Assembly: GCA_020634515.1 (NCBI GenBank)
Contig: JACKBL010000001.1
Coordinates: forward strand, 930,001-994,000
Direction: 5' to 3'
DNA: 64,000 nt
Source of the DNA: Ardenticatenales bacterium
GTDB lineage: Bacteria > Chloroflexota > Anaerolineae > Promineifilales > Promineifilaceae
In this document: piece by piece, positions 1-7,890 of the stretch
Layout: each line of letters starts with the position of its first letter
How positions within the stretch are numbered: the stretch's first letter is position 1
Made by a program: the position numbers and the translations under genes
The notes under the pieces: generated by a model
What the model was told of the DNA's origin: nothing
Database searches by the model: none
Seen by the model: the letters and a program-made list of their open reading frames with translations, nothing else

Positions 1-31
1 CGTCACCACAATGCGTCGCCCTTGCAACGCT

Positions 32-958
32 CTAGCCGACATTCGCCAGAATCTCCTTCGCCCCCGCCGCCAGGGCTTGCCGCGCCAAAACCTGCCCCAG
101 CACCGCGGCCTCTTCCCCCTGCGCCGCCACCCGGATGATACGTCCGCCATCCACCGCGCCCACCATGCCCCGCAAATGGATTCGACCATTCATGATTGTG
201 GCGTAGGCGGCCACCGGAGCCGCGCAACCGCCGCCCAATGCCGCCAGGAAGGCGCGCTCCGCCGTCACCGCCGCGAAAGCGTCCGGTTCGTGGATGGCCG
301 CCAGTCGCCATCGCGTGGCTTGATCATCGGCGCGGCATTGCACGGCCAGCGCCCCCTGGCCGGGGGCCGGCAGCATCACGTTCAGAGGCAGCAGTTGGCT
401 GATGGCCTGCTCCAATCCTAATCGGGCCAGCCCGGCGGCGGCGAGGACAACGGCGTCGTACTCGCCGGTATGCGCTTTGCGTATGCGCGTGTCCACGTTG
501 CCGCGAATAGAGCGAATCTCCAGATCGGGGCGGACGGCCAGTAGCTGCGCCTGACGGCGGATGCTGCTTGTGCCGACGACTGCGCCTTGTGGCAGTGTTT
601 CCAGGGTCCAACCGGCGGCGGAGACGAGGGCATCCTGGACGGCGGCGCGTTGGGGGATGGCGCCGATGATCAGGCCGGGGGGATTGTCTACGGGCAGATC
701 TTTCAAGGAATGAACCGCCAGGTCAATCTGGCCGTCGAGCAGGGCTTGCTCCAGCTCCGCCGTGAACAGACCTTTGCCGCCAATCTGGGGCAGGGGCGTG
801 TGTAACGTTTTGTCGCCGCGCGTGATGAAGGGTTGATGCCGGCATTTCAAGTCAGGCCAGGTTGTCTGTAATCGTTCCGCCACGTAGTTGGTTTGCCATA
901 GCGCCAACTGCGACGTGCGGGTTCCGATGGTAAGCGTCATGGTAAGCGTCATGTTCAT
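32..958 (-). CDS. hemC: Porphobilinogen deaminase (hydroxymethylbilane synthase)
   Basis: Joins four porphobilinogen molecules into hydroxymethylbilane in tetrapyrrole synthesis (cytosolic). The 308-residue length fits the family. The N-terminal IGTRTSQLALWQ substrate-binding segment, the KGLFTAELE and DLAVHSLKDLP motifs, and the GGGCAAPVAAYA motif with the dipyrromethane-cofactor cysteine (about C245) are all visible. The chosen ATG at 958 overlaps the hemA stop in an ATGA arrangement, which indicates translational coupling. Two further in-frame ATGs just downstream (MTLTMTLT) are alternatives. It is the last gene seen of the hemA-hemC unit; no hemB, hemD or hemL is in the window. Confidence 0.97.
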   Translation of the reverse strand: MNMTLTMTLTIGTRTSQLALWQTNYVAERLQTTWPDLKCRHQPFITRGDKTLHTPLPQIGGKGLFTAELEQALLDGQIDLAVHSLKDLPVDNPPGLIIGAIPQRAAVQDALVSAAGWTLETLPQGAVVGTSSIRRQAQLLAVRPDLEIRSIRGNVDTRIRKAHTGEYDAVVLAAAGLARLGLEQAISQLLPLNVMLPAPGQGALAVQCRADDQATRWRLAAIHEPDAFAAVTAERAFLAALGGGCAAPVAAYATIMNGRIHLRGMVGAVDGGRIIRVAAQGEEAAVLGQVLARQALAAGAKEILANVG

Positions 959-2235
959 TCGATGTGTGGCACGGCCAGCCCGAAAAGCTCGCGCACTGTG
1001 GCGGCATAATCGTCGGCCTGCCCATTGGCCGCGCACTGCTTCAGCCGAATGGTCGGCTCGTGCAGGATTTTGTTGACCAGCGCGCGGGAAAGATGCTGAA
1101 TCTGGGACAATGTATGCGGGTCTACCTCTCGCAAGTGGCGCAGGGTGCGCGAGAGTTCCTGCTGGCGAATGGCTTCCGCTTTTTGTCGCAGGTCGCTAAT
1201 CACGGGGCGAATCGCCAGTTGGTGCCACGCTGCTTCCAGGATCGCCAGTTCCTGGTCGATAATTGCTTCCACCAGGGGGATTTCGCGGCCGCGGGCGGCC
1301 AGGGCGGTGTCCAGGTTGGCGCGCAGCGCGTCCAGGTCGTACAGGTGGATGCCGGGGAGATCCGCCGTGGCGGGGTCAATGTCGCGGGGGATGGCCAGGT
1401 CAATCAGGACGCGCGGGCGGGAGGGCAGTTGCCGCGCGATGGCCGCGAGGTGGTCGCGGTGGATAATGAAGTGGGGGGCGGCCGTGGCGCTGATGACGAT
1501 GTCTGCTTGTGCCAGCGCCCGCGGCAGTTCGTGCAAGGCGAAAGCGGTGCAGCCGGTGGCCTGGGCGATGCTCCGCGCGCGCTGGTGGTTGCGGTTGAGC
1601 AGGCTGATCCGTTGGATGCCGCGCGCTTGCAAGGCTTTTAGCGTGAGTTTGCCCATTTCGCCGAGGCCGATGATGAGGAAGCTGCGCCGGGCCATGTCGG
1701 GGAGTTTTTCCTGGGCCAGGGCGATGGCGATGGAGCTGATGCTGGCGGGGTTGTTACTGATGGCGGTTTCGTTGCGGCTGCGCTTGCCGGCATAAATCGC
1801 CGCGCGAAACATCTGGTCCAACACCGGCCCCAGCGCGCCCCGGTCCACTGCCGCCTGATAAGCATCCGTGACCTGCCCTAAAATCTGCGGTTCGCCCAGA
1901 ACCAATGAATCCAATCCGGCAGCCACGCGGCACAGGTGATTTGCCACCGCCATCCCTTCATGCACATAGAGGTGAGGCCTCAGCGCGGCCACGTCGATCC
2001 CACGCATGGTTGCCAGCAATGCTACCAACGTCTGCCGCGCGGACGCCGCGTCATCATCCACGGTTGCGTACAGCTCCAGGCGATTGCAGGTGGACACAAG
2101 CGCCAGTTCGACAATCGTGGCAAATGGGGAGAGGTTGGCGGAGATCTCATCCAGTGTACAGGCCAGCTTTTCGCGCAAGGCAACGGATGCCGTACGATGG
2201 TTGAGACCCAGGCAAAACACGGGGGCAATTGTCAT
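955..2235 (-). CDS. hemA: Glutamyl-tRNA reductase
   Basis: Reduces glutamyl-tRNA(Glu) to glutamate-1-semialdehyde, the first committed step of the C5 haem pathway. The protein has 426 residues. It starts with MTIAPVFCLGLNHRTA and has the catalytic-cysteine motif LVSTCNRLELY (C50) and the segment GEPQILGQVTDAY. An NADPH-binding stretch, FLIIGLGEMG, lies mid-protein, and the C-terminal dimerisation region is complete. The ATG at 2235 matches the conserved family start; the open frame extends further upstream without conserved sequence. It heads a unit with hemC, and the gap upstream carries an inverted repeat and a likely promoter. Confidence 0.97.
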   Translation of the reverse strand: MTIAPVFCLGLNHRTASVALREKLACTLDEISANLSPFATIVELALVSTCNRLELYATVDDDAASARQTLVALLATMRGIDVAALRPHLYVHEGMAVANHLCRVAAGLDSLVLGEPQILGQVTDAYQAAVDRGALGPVLDQMFRAAIYAGKRSRNETAISNNPASISSIAIALAQEKLPDMARRSFLIIGLGEMGKLTLKALQARGIQRISLLNRNHQRARSIAQATGCTAFALHELPRALAQADIVISATAAPHFIIHRDHLAAIARQLPSRPRVLIDLAIPRDIDPATADLPGIHLYDLDALRANLDTALAARGREIPLVEAIIDQELAILEAAWHQLAIRPVISDLRQKAEAIRQQELSRTLRHLREVDPHTLSQIQHLSRALVNKILHEPTIRLKQCAANGQADDYAATVRELFGLAVPHIE

Positions 2236-2297
2236 GAAAACCTCTGCGACAGCGTGATGCCGGCAAACCCACCAGATTTGCCGGCCCTGACGAGCTG

Positions 2298-2330
2298 AGA
2301 TTGGTCCAATCTTCAAGATTGGACCAATCT
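2298..2330. repeat. ATTGGWCCAAT-family inverted repeat
   Basis: Two 16-bp arms, AGATTGGTCCAATCTT (2298-2313) and AAGATTGGACCAATCT (2315-2330), are perfect reverse complements with a single base between them. Each arm is itself nearly palindromic. The same core recurs in several other intergenic gaps (6888, 27991, 39313, 49945-50003). It lies in the hemA 5' region, so it could be an operator, a transcript hairpin or a dispersed REP-like element. Confidence 0.75.
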
Positions 2331-2340
2331 TGGCCAGTAA

Positions 2341-2378
2341 AATGTATAAAAATGCCTAAATCTGCACAAATATACTCA
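2341..2378 (-). promoter_or_regulatory. Putative hemA promoter or haem-unit motif
   Basis: The A/T-rich stretch, read on the minus strand, contains ATATTTG, then TTTAGGCA, then TTTTTATAC. TATACA could be a -10 box with TTGTGC about 15 bp upstream. A closely similar arrangement (ATATTTG, about 10 bases, TTTAGGCA, then a T-run) lies at 5120-5152 upstream of the radical SAM-hemY unit. Shared spacing and sequence suggest common regulation; this is an inference from two sites only. Confidence 0.4.
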
Positions 2379-2444
2379 TTCGTGAGATTCTACTTACCGG
2401 AAAAGTCGTCGTCAATCCGGCAAAAGTAATGGGTGACTTTGAGG

Positions 2445-3905
2445 TTAGCGCCACGGCGCATTGGAGACCTGCGTAATGCCCGCCAGGTAGCTGGTCAGCG
2501 CCGCGGCGGTTTGCTGCGACTGGTGTACACAATCAGGAATGCCCACGCCACGATAGGGGCTGCCGGTAACAAACAGGCCCGGCGGCAGCGCTGCCTCAAT
2601 CTGCGCGACGCGTTGCGGATGGCCGACATCGTATTGGGGGTTCGCGCGGAACCAGCGGTAAGTACGGTGGAAGATGGGTTCCGCCGTGATACCCATCAGG
2701 GCTTGCAGTTCCTGACGTACCGTGGCAACCAGCTCCGCATCGACCCGTTCCATCATGTGCGGGGTGCGTGACCCGCCAAAGAAAACGCGCAGCAGGGCGT
2801 GCCCTTGCGGGGCGCGCCGGGAGAATTTCGTCGAGGTCCAGGTGATGGCGTTGATGTCCCGGTCTTCGCTGCGAGGGATGACCAGCCCAAAGCCATTTAG
2901 CGGATGTTGAATGTCCGCGCGGCGGTAGGCCAGGGAGATGGTGCCGGTGCTGACGTAGCGAATGCTTTCCAGGTCATTGGCCGCCGCGGGGGCCAGCGGG
3001 CGCAGCAGTTGCGCGGCGACGTAAGCGGGTACGGCGAAAACGACGGTGGCAGCGATGATGTGCCCCCCATCAGACAAAGCCAGATGATAGCGTCCGTCGC
3101 TGTGGGCTTGCAGGGAGGTCACCCCTGCGCCGAGGCGACAATCCCCCGTCAGTTGGTCGGATAGCGTTTGCACCAGAAGTTGCATTCCTGGCCGCAAGGA
3201 GGTGAACACGGATGGCGGTTTGTGTCCGTTGGGTGAGGGGGATGGCCGATGCGCCGCGTTACGCGCGGCTATCATTCCCTTGATCAGGCTCCCGTGTTTC
3301 TGTTCGACCTGACGAAAGCGGGGAAAAGTAGCCATCAGGCTTTGTTTTTCCGCTTCGGCGTTGTAGATGCCGGCAAGGAGTGGTTCGGCCAGCTTATCCA
3401 GGGCTTCGTTCCCCAGGCGGCGGCGCACAAAATCGGCCAGTGTTTCATCTTCATCATCCCGTTTGGCGGGAATAAGCCAATCCAACCCCATGCGCAGCTT
3501 GCCCCAAGGGGAGATAAGGGGGGAGAGGGCAAAGGGCTTGAATTTGGTGGGGACAAGCAGCATCACGCCATCGGGGAGGGGGATGGGGCGACCTTTGCGG
3601 AGAACGAAGGTTTGCCGTTGGTCGTCATTGGTCGGCAGCAGGGAATCATGCAAGCCCAGGGCGCGGGCGAGTTGTAGCCCCCATGGTTTTTGCGTGATGA
3701 AGGAATCGGGGCCGGCTTCGATGACAAAGGGCGCGTTGCCGTAGCCGTGGACGGTCTCGGTGCGGATTTTGCCGCCCCAGCGACCGGTCTGTTCCAGTAG
3801 GGCATAGCTGATGGGCCGGGCTTGTTGCTGCAAATACCAGGCCAGACTCAACCCGGCGATCCCCCCGCCGATAATGGCGACATCAACGTGCGTGGGTTGC
3901 CTCAT
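2445..3905 (-). CDS. hemY: Protoporphyrinogen/coproporphyrinogen oxidase, HemY type
   Basis: FAD-dependent oxidase late in haem synthesis, 486 residues. The N-terminal dinucleotide-binding motif VAIIGGGIAGLSLAWYL and the C-terminal FAD motif FVTGSPYRGVGIPDCV are both present. It probably oxidises protoporphyrinogen IX, or coproporphyrinogen III if the organism uses the coproporphyrin-dependent branch; the sequence alone does not decide. The ATG at 3905 overlaps the upstream radical SAM stop (ATGA), and the conserved protein begins there, although the frame stays open further upstream. It needs molecular oxygen in known members, consistent with the oxidase operon in this window. Confidence 0.92.
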   Translation of the reverse strand: MRQPTHVDVAIIGGGIAGLSLAWYLQQQARPISYALLEQTGRWGGKIRTETVHGYGNAPFVIEAGPDSFITQKPWGLQLARALGLHDSLLPTNDDQRQTFVLRKGRPIPLPDGVMLLVPTKFKPFALSPLISPWGKLRMGLDWLIPAKRDDEDETLADFVRRRLGNEALDKLAEPLLAGIYNAEAEKQSLMATFPRFRQVEQKHGSLIKGMIAARNAAHRPSPSPNGHKPPSVFTSLRPGMQLLVQTLSDQLTGDCRLGAGVTSLQAHSDGRYHLALSDGGHIIAATVVFAVPAYVAAQLLRPLAPAAANDLESIRYVSTGTISLAYRRADIQHPLNGFGLVIPRSEDRDINAITWTSTKFSRRAPQGHALLRVFFGGSRTPHMMERVDAELVATVRQELQALMGITAEPIFHRTYRWFRANPQYDVGHPQRVAQIEAALPPGLFVTGSPYRGVGIPDCVHQSQQTAAALTSYLAGITQVSNAPWR

Positions 3906-5053
3906 TGGATGGTGACCTCCTGCTCGCGGATGTGCGCCTGTGGCTCGTAGGTGCAGAAGGGTTCTTCTGCCAGGTAATCCTGGGTCATGCCGTAGGCGCG
4001 GGCGCGGCAGCCGCTGCACACTTTCTTGAATTCGCAAAGGCCGCATTTGCCGCCCAGGAGGTCGGGTTGGCGCAGGTTGGCAAAGAGGGGGGCGTCTTCC
4101 CAGATGGCGCGGAACGGTTGTTGGCGGATGTTGCCGGCATTCAACGGCAAATACCCGCACGGAAACACCTCACCCCGGTGGCTGATGAAAGAGACACCCG
4201 TCCCCGCCAGGCAGCCCTTCGTCATGGCATTCATTGCCGGTGGATGCCCTTGCGCGTGACCATTCTGACCTGCGTGCCGCTGGCGGTGCAGGCTTTGTGG
4301 GCGCTCACGGAAGATGCCGCGCCGTCTTTCCTCCGCTTGCCGCTGGCGTACGATACGGAAGTAATGGGGGGCGCATGTTGCTTTCAGTTCGATGCCGCCC
4401 TCCATTTCCGCGTCGTACATCCAGTGAAGGACCTCTTCGTACTCCGTTGGCGTGATTTGTTGGTCGTCGGCGATCTCCACGCCGCAGCCGACCGGAACCA
4501 GCAGAAAGAGGTGCAGGGCGGCTGCTTTCAACTGGCGGGCGAGGGCGAGGGTTGCCGGCATTTGTCCGACATTGTGCCGCGCTACCGTTGTGTTGATCTG
4601 GTAGGGAACGCCCACCGCCTGCAAATGCGCCATGCCGGCCAGCGCGCGGTCAAACGCGCCCGCGCCGCGGAAAATGTCGTGCGTGGCCGCGTCCGCGCCG
4701 TCAAAACTGATGCTGACGCGGCGAATGCCCGCCTGCCGGATGTGGTGGGCCACATCCGCGTCAATGAGCGTGCCGTTCGTCGCCAGGGCGACAATCAGCC
4801 CCCGGTCGCTGGCATAACGCGCAATCTCAAAAATATCGGGCCGGAACAGCGGTTCGCCGCCAGATAGCACAAAAATGGGTCGGCTGAAGCTGGCAATCTC
4901 GTCAATCATGGCGCGCGCCTCTTCCGTCGTCAGGTCTTGGGGCAGCAGTTTGTCGGCGACGGTGATACGGCGGCAGTGAATGCAGGCCAGATTGCAGCCC
5001 GCCGTGGTCTCCCAGAAAATGAGGCGGGGCGGCGGATAACTTGTTGGTAGCAT
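3902..5053 (-). CDS. Radical SAM protein with SPASM-type C-terminus (AhbD/NirJ-like)
   Basis: The N-terminal CNLACIHC motif (C20, C24, C27) binds the SAM-cleaving 4Fe-4S cluster. VLSGGEPLFRPD, ATNGTLID and VSISFDG are further core motifs. A C-terminal cysteine cluster (GCLAG, FPCGYLP, KCGLCEFKKVCSGC) marks an auxiliary-cluster SPASM domain. Coupling to hemY by an ATGA overlap suggests a haem-pathway role such as decarboxylation of a porphyrin side chain, as in AhbD or NirJ relatives; this is inference. The ATG at 5053 is preceded by AGAGGAG about five bases away, which favours it over the longer open frame from 5122. Confidence 0.88.
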   Translation of the reverse strand: MLPTSYPPPRLIFWETTAGCNLACIHCRRITVADKLLPQDLTTEEARAMIDEIASFSRPIFVLSGGEPLFRPDIFEIARYASDRGLIVALATNGTLIDADVAHHIRQAGIRRVSISFDGADAATHDIFRGAGAFDRALAGMAHLQAVGVPYQINTTVARHNVGQMPATLALARQLKAAALHLFLLVPVGCGVEIADDQQITPTEYEEVLHWMYDAEMEGGIELKATCAPHYFRIVRQRQAEERRRGIFRERPQSLHRQRHAGQNGHAQGHPPAMNAMTKGCLAGTGVSFISHRGEVFPCGYLPLNAGNIRQQPFRAIWEDAPLFANLRQPDLLGGKCGLCEFKKVCSGCRARAYGMTQDYLAEEPFCTYEPQAHIREQEVTIQ

Positions 5054-5119
5054 GGCGTCTCCTCTTGAGGTCCATCCGTCCATCCGCTCCTGTGCCGCGG
5101 GTCGGCGGTGGATAGGTTG

Positions 5120-5152
5120 CAAAAATCTGCCTAAAAGTTAGCAAATATCTAC
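5120..5152 (-). promoter_or_regulatory. Putative haem-unit regulatory motif, second copy
   Basis: On the minus strand this A/T-rich block reads ATATTTG, then TTTTAGGCA, then a T-run, closely resembling 2341-2378 upstream of hemA. It lies about 70-100 bases upstream of the radical SAM start. No other candidate promoter in this gap is clearer. The pair may be binding sites for one regulator. Confidence 0.35.
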
Positions 5153-5335
5153 AAAATTACCAAAATTCGCGCGTAACTATACTGTCCATGCGGCAAGATG
5201 ACCATGACGGATGTCATGGTTTTTGTAGGACATTTGACCTTGTCTGGGTAACAGGTGGGGGCTGGCGGTGGGGGGGTGGCTCCGGGCAGGCGATCTGGCT
5301 TTGCCTGCCCGGTGGTTCAACGTTTGGGGGGGGAG

Positions 5336-6058
5336 CTACGGTATGTCCTGGTTATCCGTCTCGTCGTCCGTCGTATCTTCCAGGTCATAGGCATAGAACG
5401 CTTCCAGTTCGGCGTATTTGCCGGTGACCATGAAGATGACGCGCTCGGCGATGTTGGTGGCCCGGTCGCCTATGCGCTCCAGGGCGTGTCCCGCCCAGAG
5501 GAGATAGGTGGCGGAGCGGATGTAGGCGTCGTTTTGCATGTCCTGGATGGCGTGGCGAAATAACTTGGTGTAGTTCTTGTCGAGTTTGTCGTCGTATTTG
5601 ATGATCGCCGCCGCCGCCGCCGCGTCGCGGTGCATGAAGGCGTCGATGCTGTCGTTGAGCATTTTGCGGGCGCGGGCGGCCATCTTGGGTAGTTGGTGGA
5701 CGGAGAGCAGTTCTTCGCGGCTTTGCAGGCGTTGGGTCAGTGTGGCAATGCCGGCAGCATGGTCCCCCACCCGCTCCAGTTCAATCGTGATGTAAATGCC
5801 GGCAAGAACATGTCGCAGATCACTCGCCATCGGCTGTTGTGTCGCCAGGATTTGCAAACACTTTTGTTCGATCTCGTAGCGCAGCAGATTGATCTGGCGA
5901 TCGTGGTCAATGACACGCTGCGCCAATGCCGTGTCACACGTCATGAAGGCGATAACGCCGAGGTTAATGGCTTCATCAACCATGTTGCTCAGGCGTAACA
6001 AGTTCTCGTGCAGTTCCTTGAATTCGGAATCCAGGATCGAACGGTTGTGAATGGGCAT
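5336..6058 (-). CDS. phoU: Phosphate transport regulator PhoU
   Basis: Cytosolic helical protein that links the Pst transporter to PhoR signalling and represses phosphate uptake. The 240 residues form two three-helix PhoU repeats. The segments LHENLLRLSNMVDEAI and ITIELERVGDHAAGIA, and the second-repeat ALERIGDRATNIAERV, are the family metal-binding signatures. The ATG at 6058 has GGAGG four bases upstream; the longer frame to 6103 has no support. No pst or phoB/phoR genes are in the window, so it is separated from its usual partners. Confidence 0.95.
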   Translation of the reverse strand: MPIHNRSILDSEFKELHENLLRLSNMVDEAINLGVIAFMTCDTALAQRVIDHDRQINLLRYEIEQKCLQILATQQPMASDLRHVLAGIYITIELERVGDHAAGIATLTQRLQSREELLSVHQLPKMAARARKMLNDSIDAFMHRDAAAAAAIIKYDDKLDKNYTKLFRHAIQDMQNDAYIRSATYLLWAGHALERIGDRATNIAERVIFMVTGKYAELEAFYAYDLEDTTDDETDNQDIP

Positions 6059-6144
6059 ATTACCTCCGGGTGGGGCGGGGAAATGCCGGCAGCGCCAATT
6101 CATGGGCAGCCTCCCGCGCCCGGTGTGTATTCAGATATAGGATG

Positions 6145-6822
6145 CTACGAAGACAATGTGCGCTGGAAACGCGCCAATTCCGCCGACGAGGGCGCGCGCA
6201 TCGGTTTGCCATGCCCGCAGGCAAAGAGGTTTGGTGCCAGGCTGAGGAGATGCTGTGCCGTTTGCTGCGCCAGTGCGATGTCCGCCGTCACGCGGGTGGG
6301 GGAGAGATTCAACTGGTCGTCGCGCGTGCTGAGGGCGTCGCCTACGAGGAGAACGCCGGTAGAAGGGCTGTAGAAGGAGTGATGCTCTAGCGTGTGCCCA
6401 GGCGTGTAGATGATGCGCGTGCCGCCCAGGCAGGAGAGTTCGTCGCCATCTTCCAGCACAGTTACCCGCGCCACCGGCTTGTAGCGGAAGAAATGGTTGG
6501 TGAGGAACTGCATCAGGCGCGGCATATGCTCCGGGCTGCGACCCTGGCGCAGCAGATCGGCAGTGGCGCGGCTGGCGTACACCTCGGCTCCCGTCGCCTG
6601 CACCAGCGCCGCCATGCTGCCGGCATGATCGATGTCCGCGTGGGTGATCAGGATGCGGCGCAAATCGGTGGGCGCGTGCCCCAATTGCTCCGCGTAGGCC
6701 AAAATTTTACCGGTCTGGCGTGGCATGCCCGTGTCTACCAGGGTCAATCCATCCGGGCCGGTAAGCAGATAGACGTTGCTGGCTCCCAGGTCCAGCCAAT
6801 GAACATTGGGAAATACTTCCAT
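6145..6822 (-). CDS. Metallo-beta-lactamase-fold hydrolase
   Basis: A 225-residue MBL-fold protein. The metal motif is THADIDHAG, a HxDxDH variant in which the usual second histidine of HxHxDH is aspartate; such variants exist in the superfamily. IYTPGHTLEHHS, LLVGDAL and the late FACGHGKP supply other ligands. Substrate is unknown; thioesterase-like or lactonase activities are possible. It stands alone, followed by phoU in the same direction and preceded by a gap with an inverted repeat at 6888-6926. Confidence 0.85.
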   Translation of the reverse strand: MEVFPNVHWLDLGASNVYLLTGPDGLTLVDTGMPRQTGKILAYAEQLGHAPTDLRRILITHADIDHAGSMAALVQATGAEVYASRATADLLRQGRSPEHMPRLMQFLTNHFFRYKPVARVTVLEDGDELSCLGGTRIIYTPGHTLEHHSFYSPSTGVLLVGDALSTRDDQLNLSPTRVTADIALAQQTAQHLLSLAPNLFACGHGKPMRAPSSAELARFQRTLSS

Positions 6823-6887
6823 GATATTGACTCCAAGAGATTGATGCGGCGACTGAAGGTCTATTTGAAACTGCGAACACTTTCGGG

Positions 6888-6926
6888 AGATTGGACCAAT
6901 TTCATCAGAGAAATTTGGTCCAATCT
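6888..6926. repeat. ATTGGWCCAAT-family inverted repeat
   Basis: Arms AGATTGGACCAATTT (6888-6902) and AAATTTGGTCCAATCT (6911-6926) form a near-perfect hairpin with an eight-base loop. It lies in the gap between the MBL-fold gene and the membrane protein gene, both on the minus strand. Same family as 2298-2330. Confidence 0.7.
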
Positions 6927-6962
6927 GGCCTGGCAGTTACATTTATTTTTTGTTTGCGCCTG

Positions 6963-7733
6963 TCAATCGGCGTTGTTTTCCGCGGAGGATGCCGGCAATT
7001 TTGCCGCCGCCATATCCAAAGCTACCTGCACCGCCGCGTAATCCTCTTTGGCTATCAGCGCATGTGTGCCCATGAACTGCTTCATGAAGCCGCGCAGCTT
7101 CGTGTAGTGCAAAGCGGGGATACGGGAATCCTTCACGTCCAGGTCATTGATGTTGGTCGTAAACACAATCACTGCATGAATGGGTAGTTCCTTTGCTGTC
7201 AATGCCGGCACATGCTTCCGCAAATAAGCGTTCAGACTGCCGACAGCCCGCTCCGCGTCCCGCGTTGGATTTCCCAGGCTTTCCGTCCCAAACAACTTGC
7301 GCATGAAGAAAATCTTTTGATGCCACGTATCGCCGCTGGCGCTGATTTTGCCCCCCTGGTATTTGAGTACAAACACCACGGGGCCATTCTCCGTTAGCAA
7401 AACGTGTGGCGCGGGCAGCAGGTAGTGGTAGATGCGCCCGTTGGGAATCGTTTTGCCCAGCCCCTGGTCCAACAGTTGGTCCGGGCGTGGATCGCGCGCA
7501 TACCGGTTAATGAGATATAGCCCGCCCTGGGACATAGGCAAGCCTAGCAGCATCGCCAGCCCCTGGTAAAGGAGGATTTGCTGCGCCTGGTAGAAGATGC
7601 CCACCAGGAAGCCGGCAATCAGGATTAACATGCCGCCGAAGCCGACGTAGAGGCCGATGCGGCGTAGTCGTTGGATGCGCCGCTCATCGCGGAAGATGGT
7701 CAAACGTGTTTTGGAGACCGTGGTTTTGCTCAA
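6963..7733 (-). CDS. Membrane protein, possibly with a NERD-like domain
   Basis: A 256-residue protein. A basic N-terminus is followed by two hydrophobic segments (about residues 27-50 and 52-70), then a soluble domain. The soluble part contains GPVVFVLKYQGGKIS and AVIVFTTNIND, which resemble the core strands of nuclease-related (NERD) domains. That assignment is by impression, and the function is unknown. It is not obviously coupled to its neighbours; the start codon is the only sensible one before the hydrophobic region. Confidence 0.6.
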   Translation of the reverse strand: MSKTTVSKTRLTIFRDERRIQRLRRIGLYVGFGGMLILIAGFLVGIFYQAQQILLYQGLAMLLGLPMSQGGLYLINRYARDPRPDQLLDQGLGKTIPNGRIYHYLLPAPHVLLTENGPVVFVLKYQGGKISASGDTWHQKIFFMRKLFGTESLGNPTRDAERAVGSLNAYLRKHVPALTAKELPIHAVIVFTTNINDLDVKDSRIPALHYTKLRGFMKQFMGTHALIAKEDYAAVQVALDMAAAKLPASSAENNAD

Positions 7734-7766
7734 TGGTTGTTTCTCGCCTTATCCGACAGGTTGTAA

Positions 7767-7800
7767 CTATTCACGACCACCTTCCTGGAAGCTGTTTTGA
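7767..7800 (-). repeat. Dispersed intergenic repeat B, copy 1
   Basis: Read on the minus strand, the 31-base core (TCAAAACAGCTTCC..., ending GGTCGTGAA) matches 28022-28052 on the plus strand with two mismatches. The centre CTTCC(A/G)GGAAG is a small palindrome. It lies in the gap between fabF and the membrane protein gene. Confidence 0.6.
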
Positions 7801-7890
7801 CGCCAAATGAATTGAATGATGAGGCGTATTGGGCTTGAAATTGAGCTTGCGGGAAGATCTCTTGGAGCATATACCCTGGAGGCTGAACAG

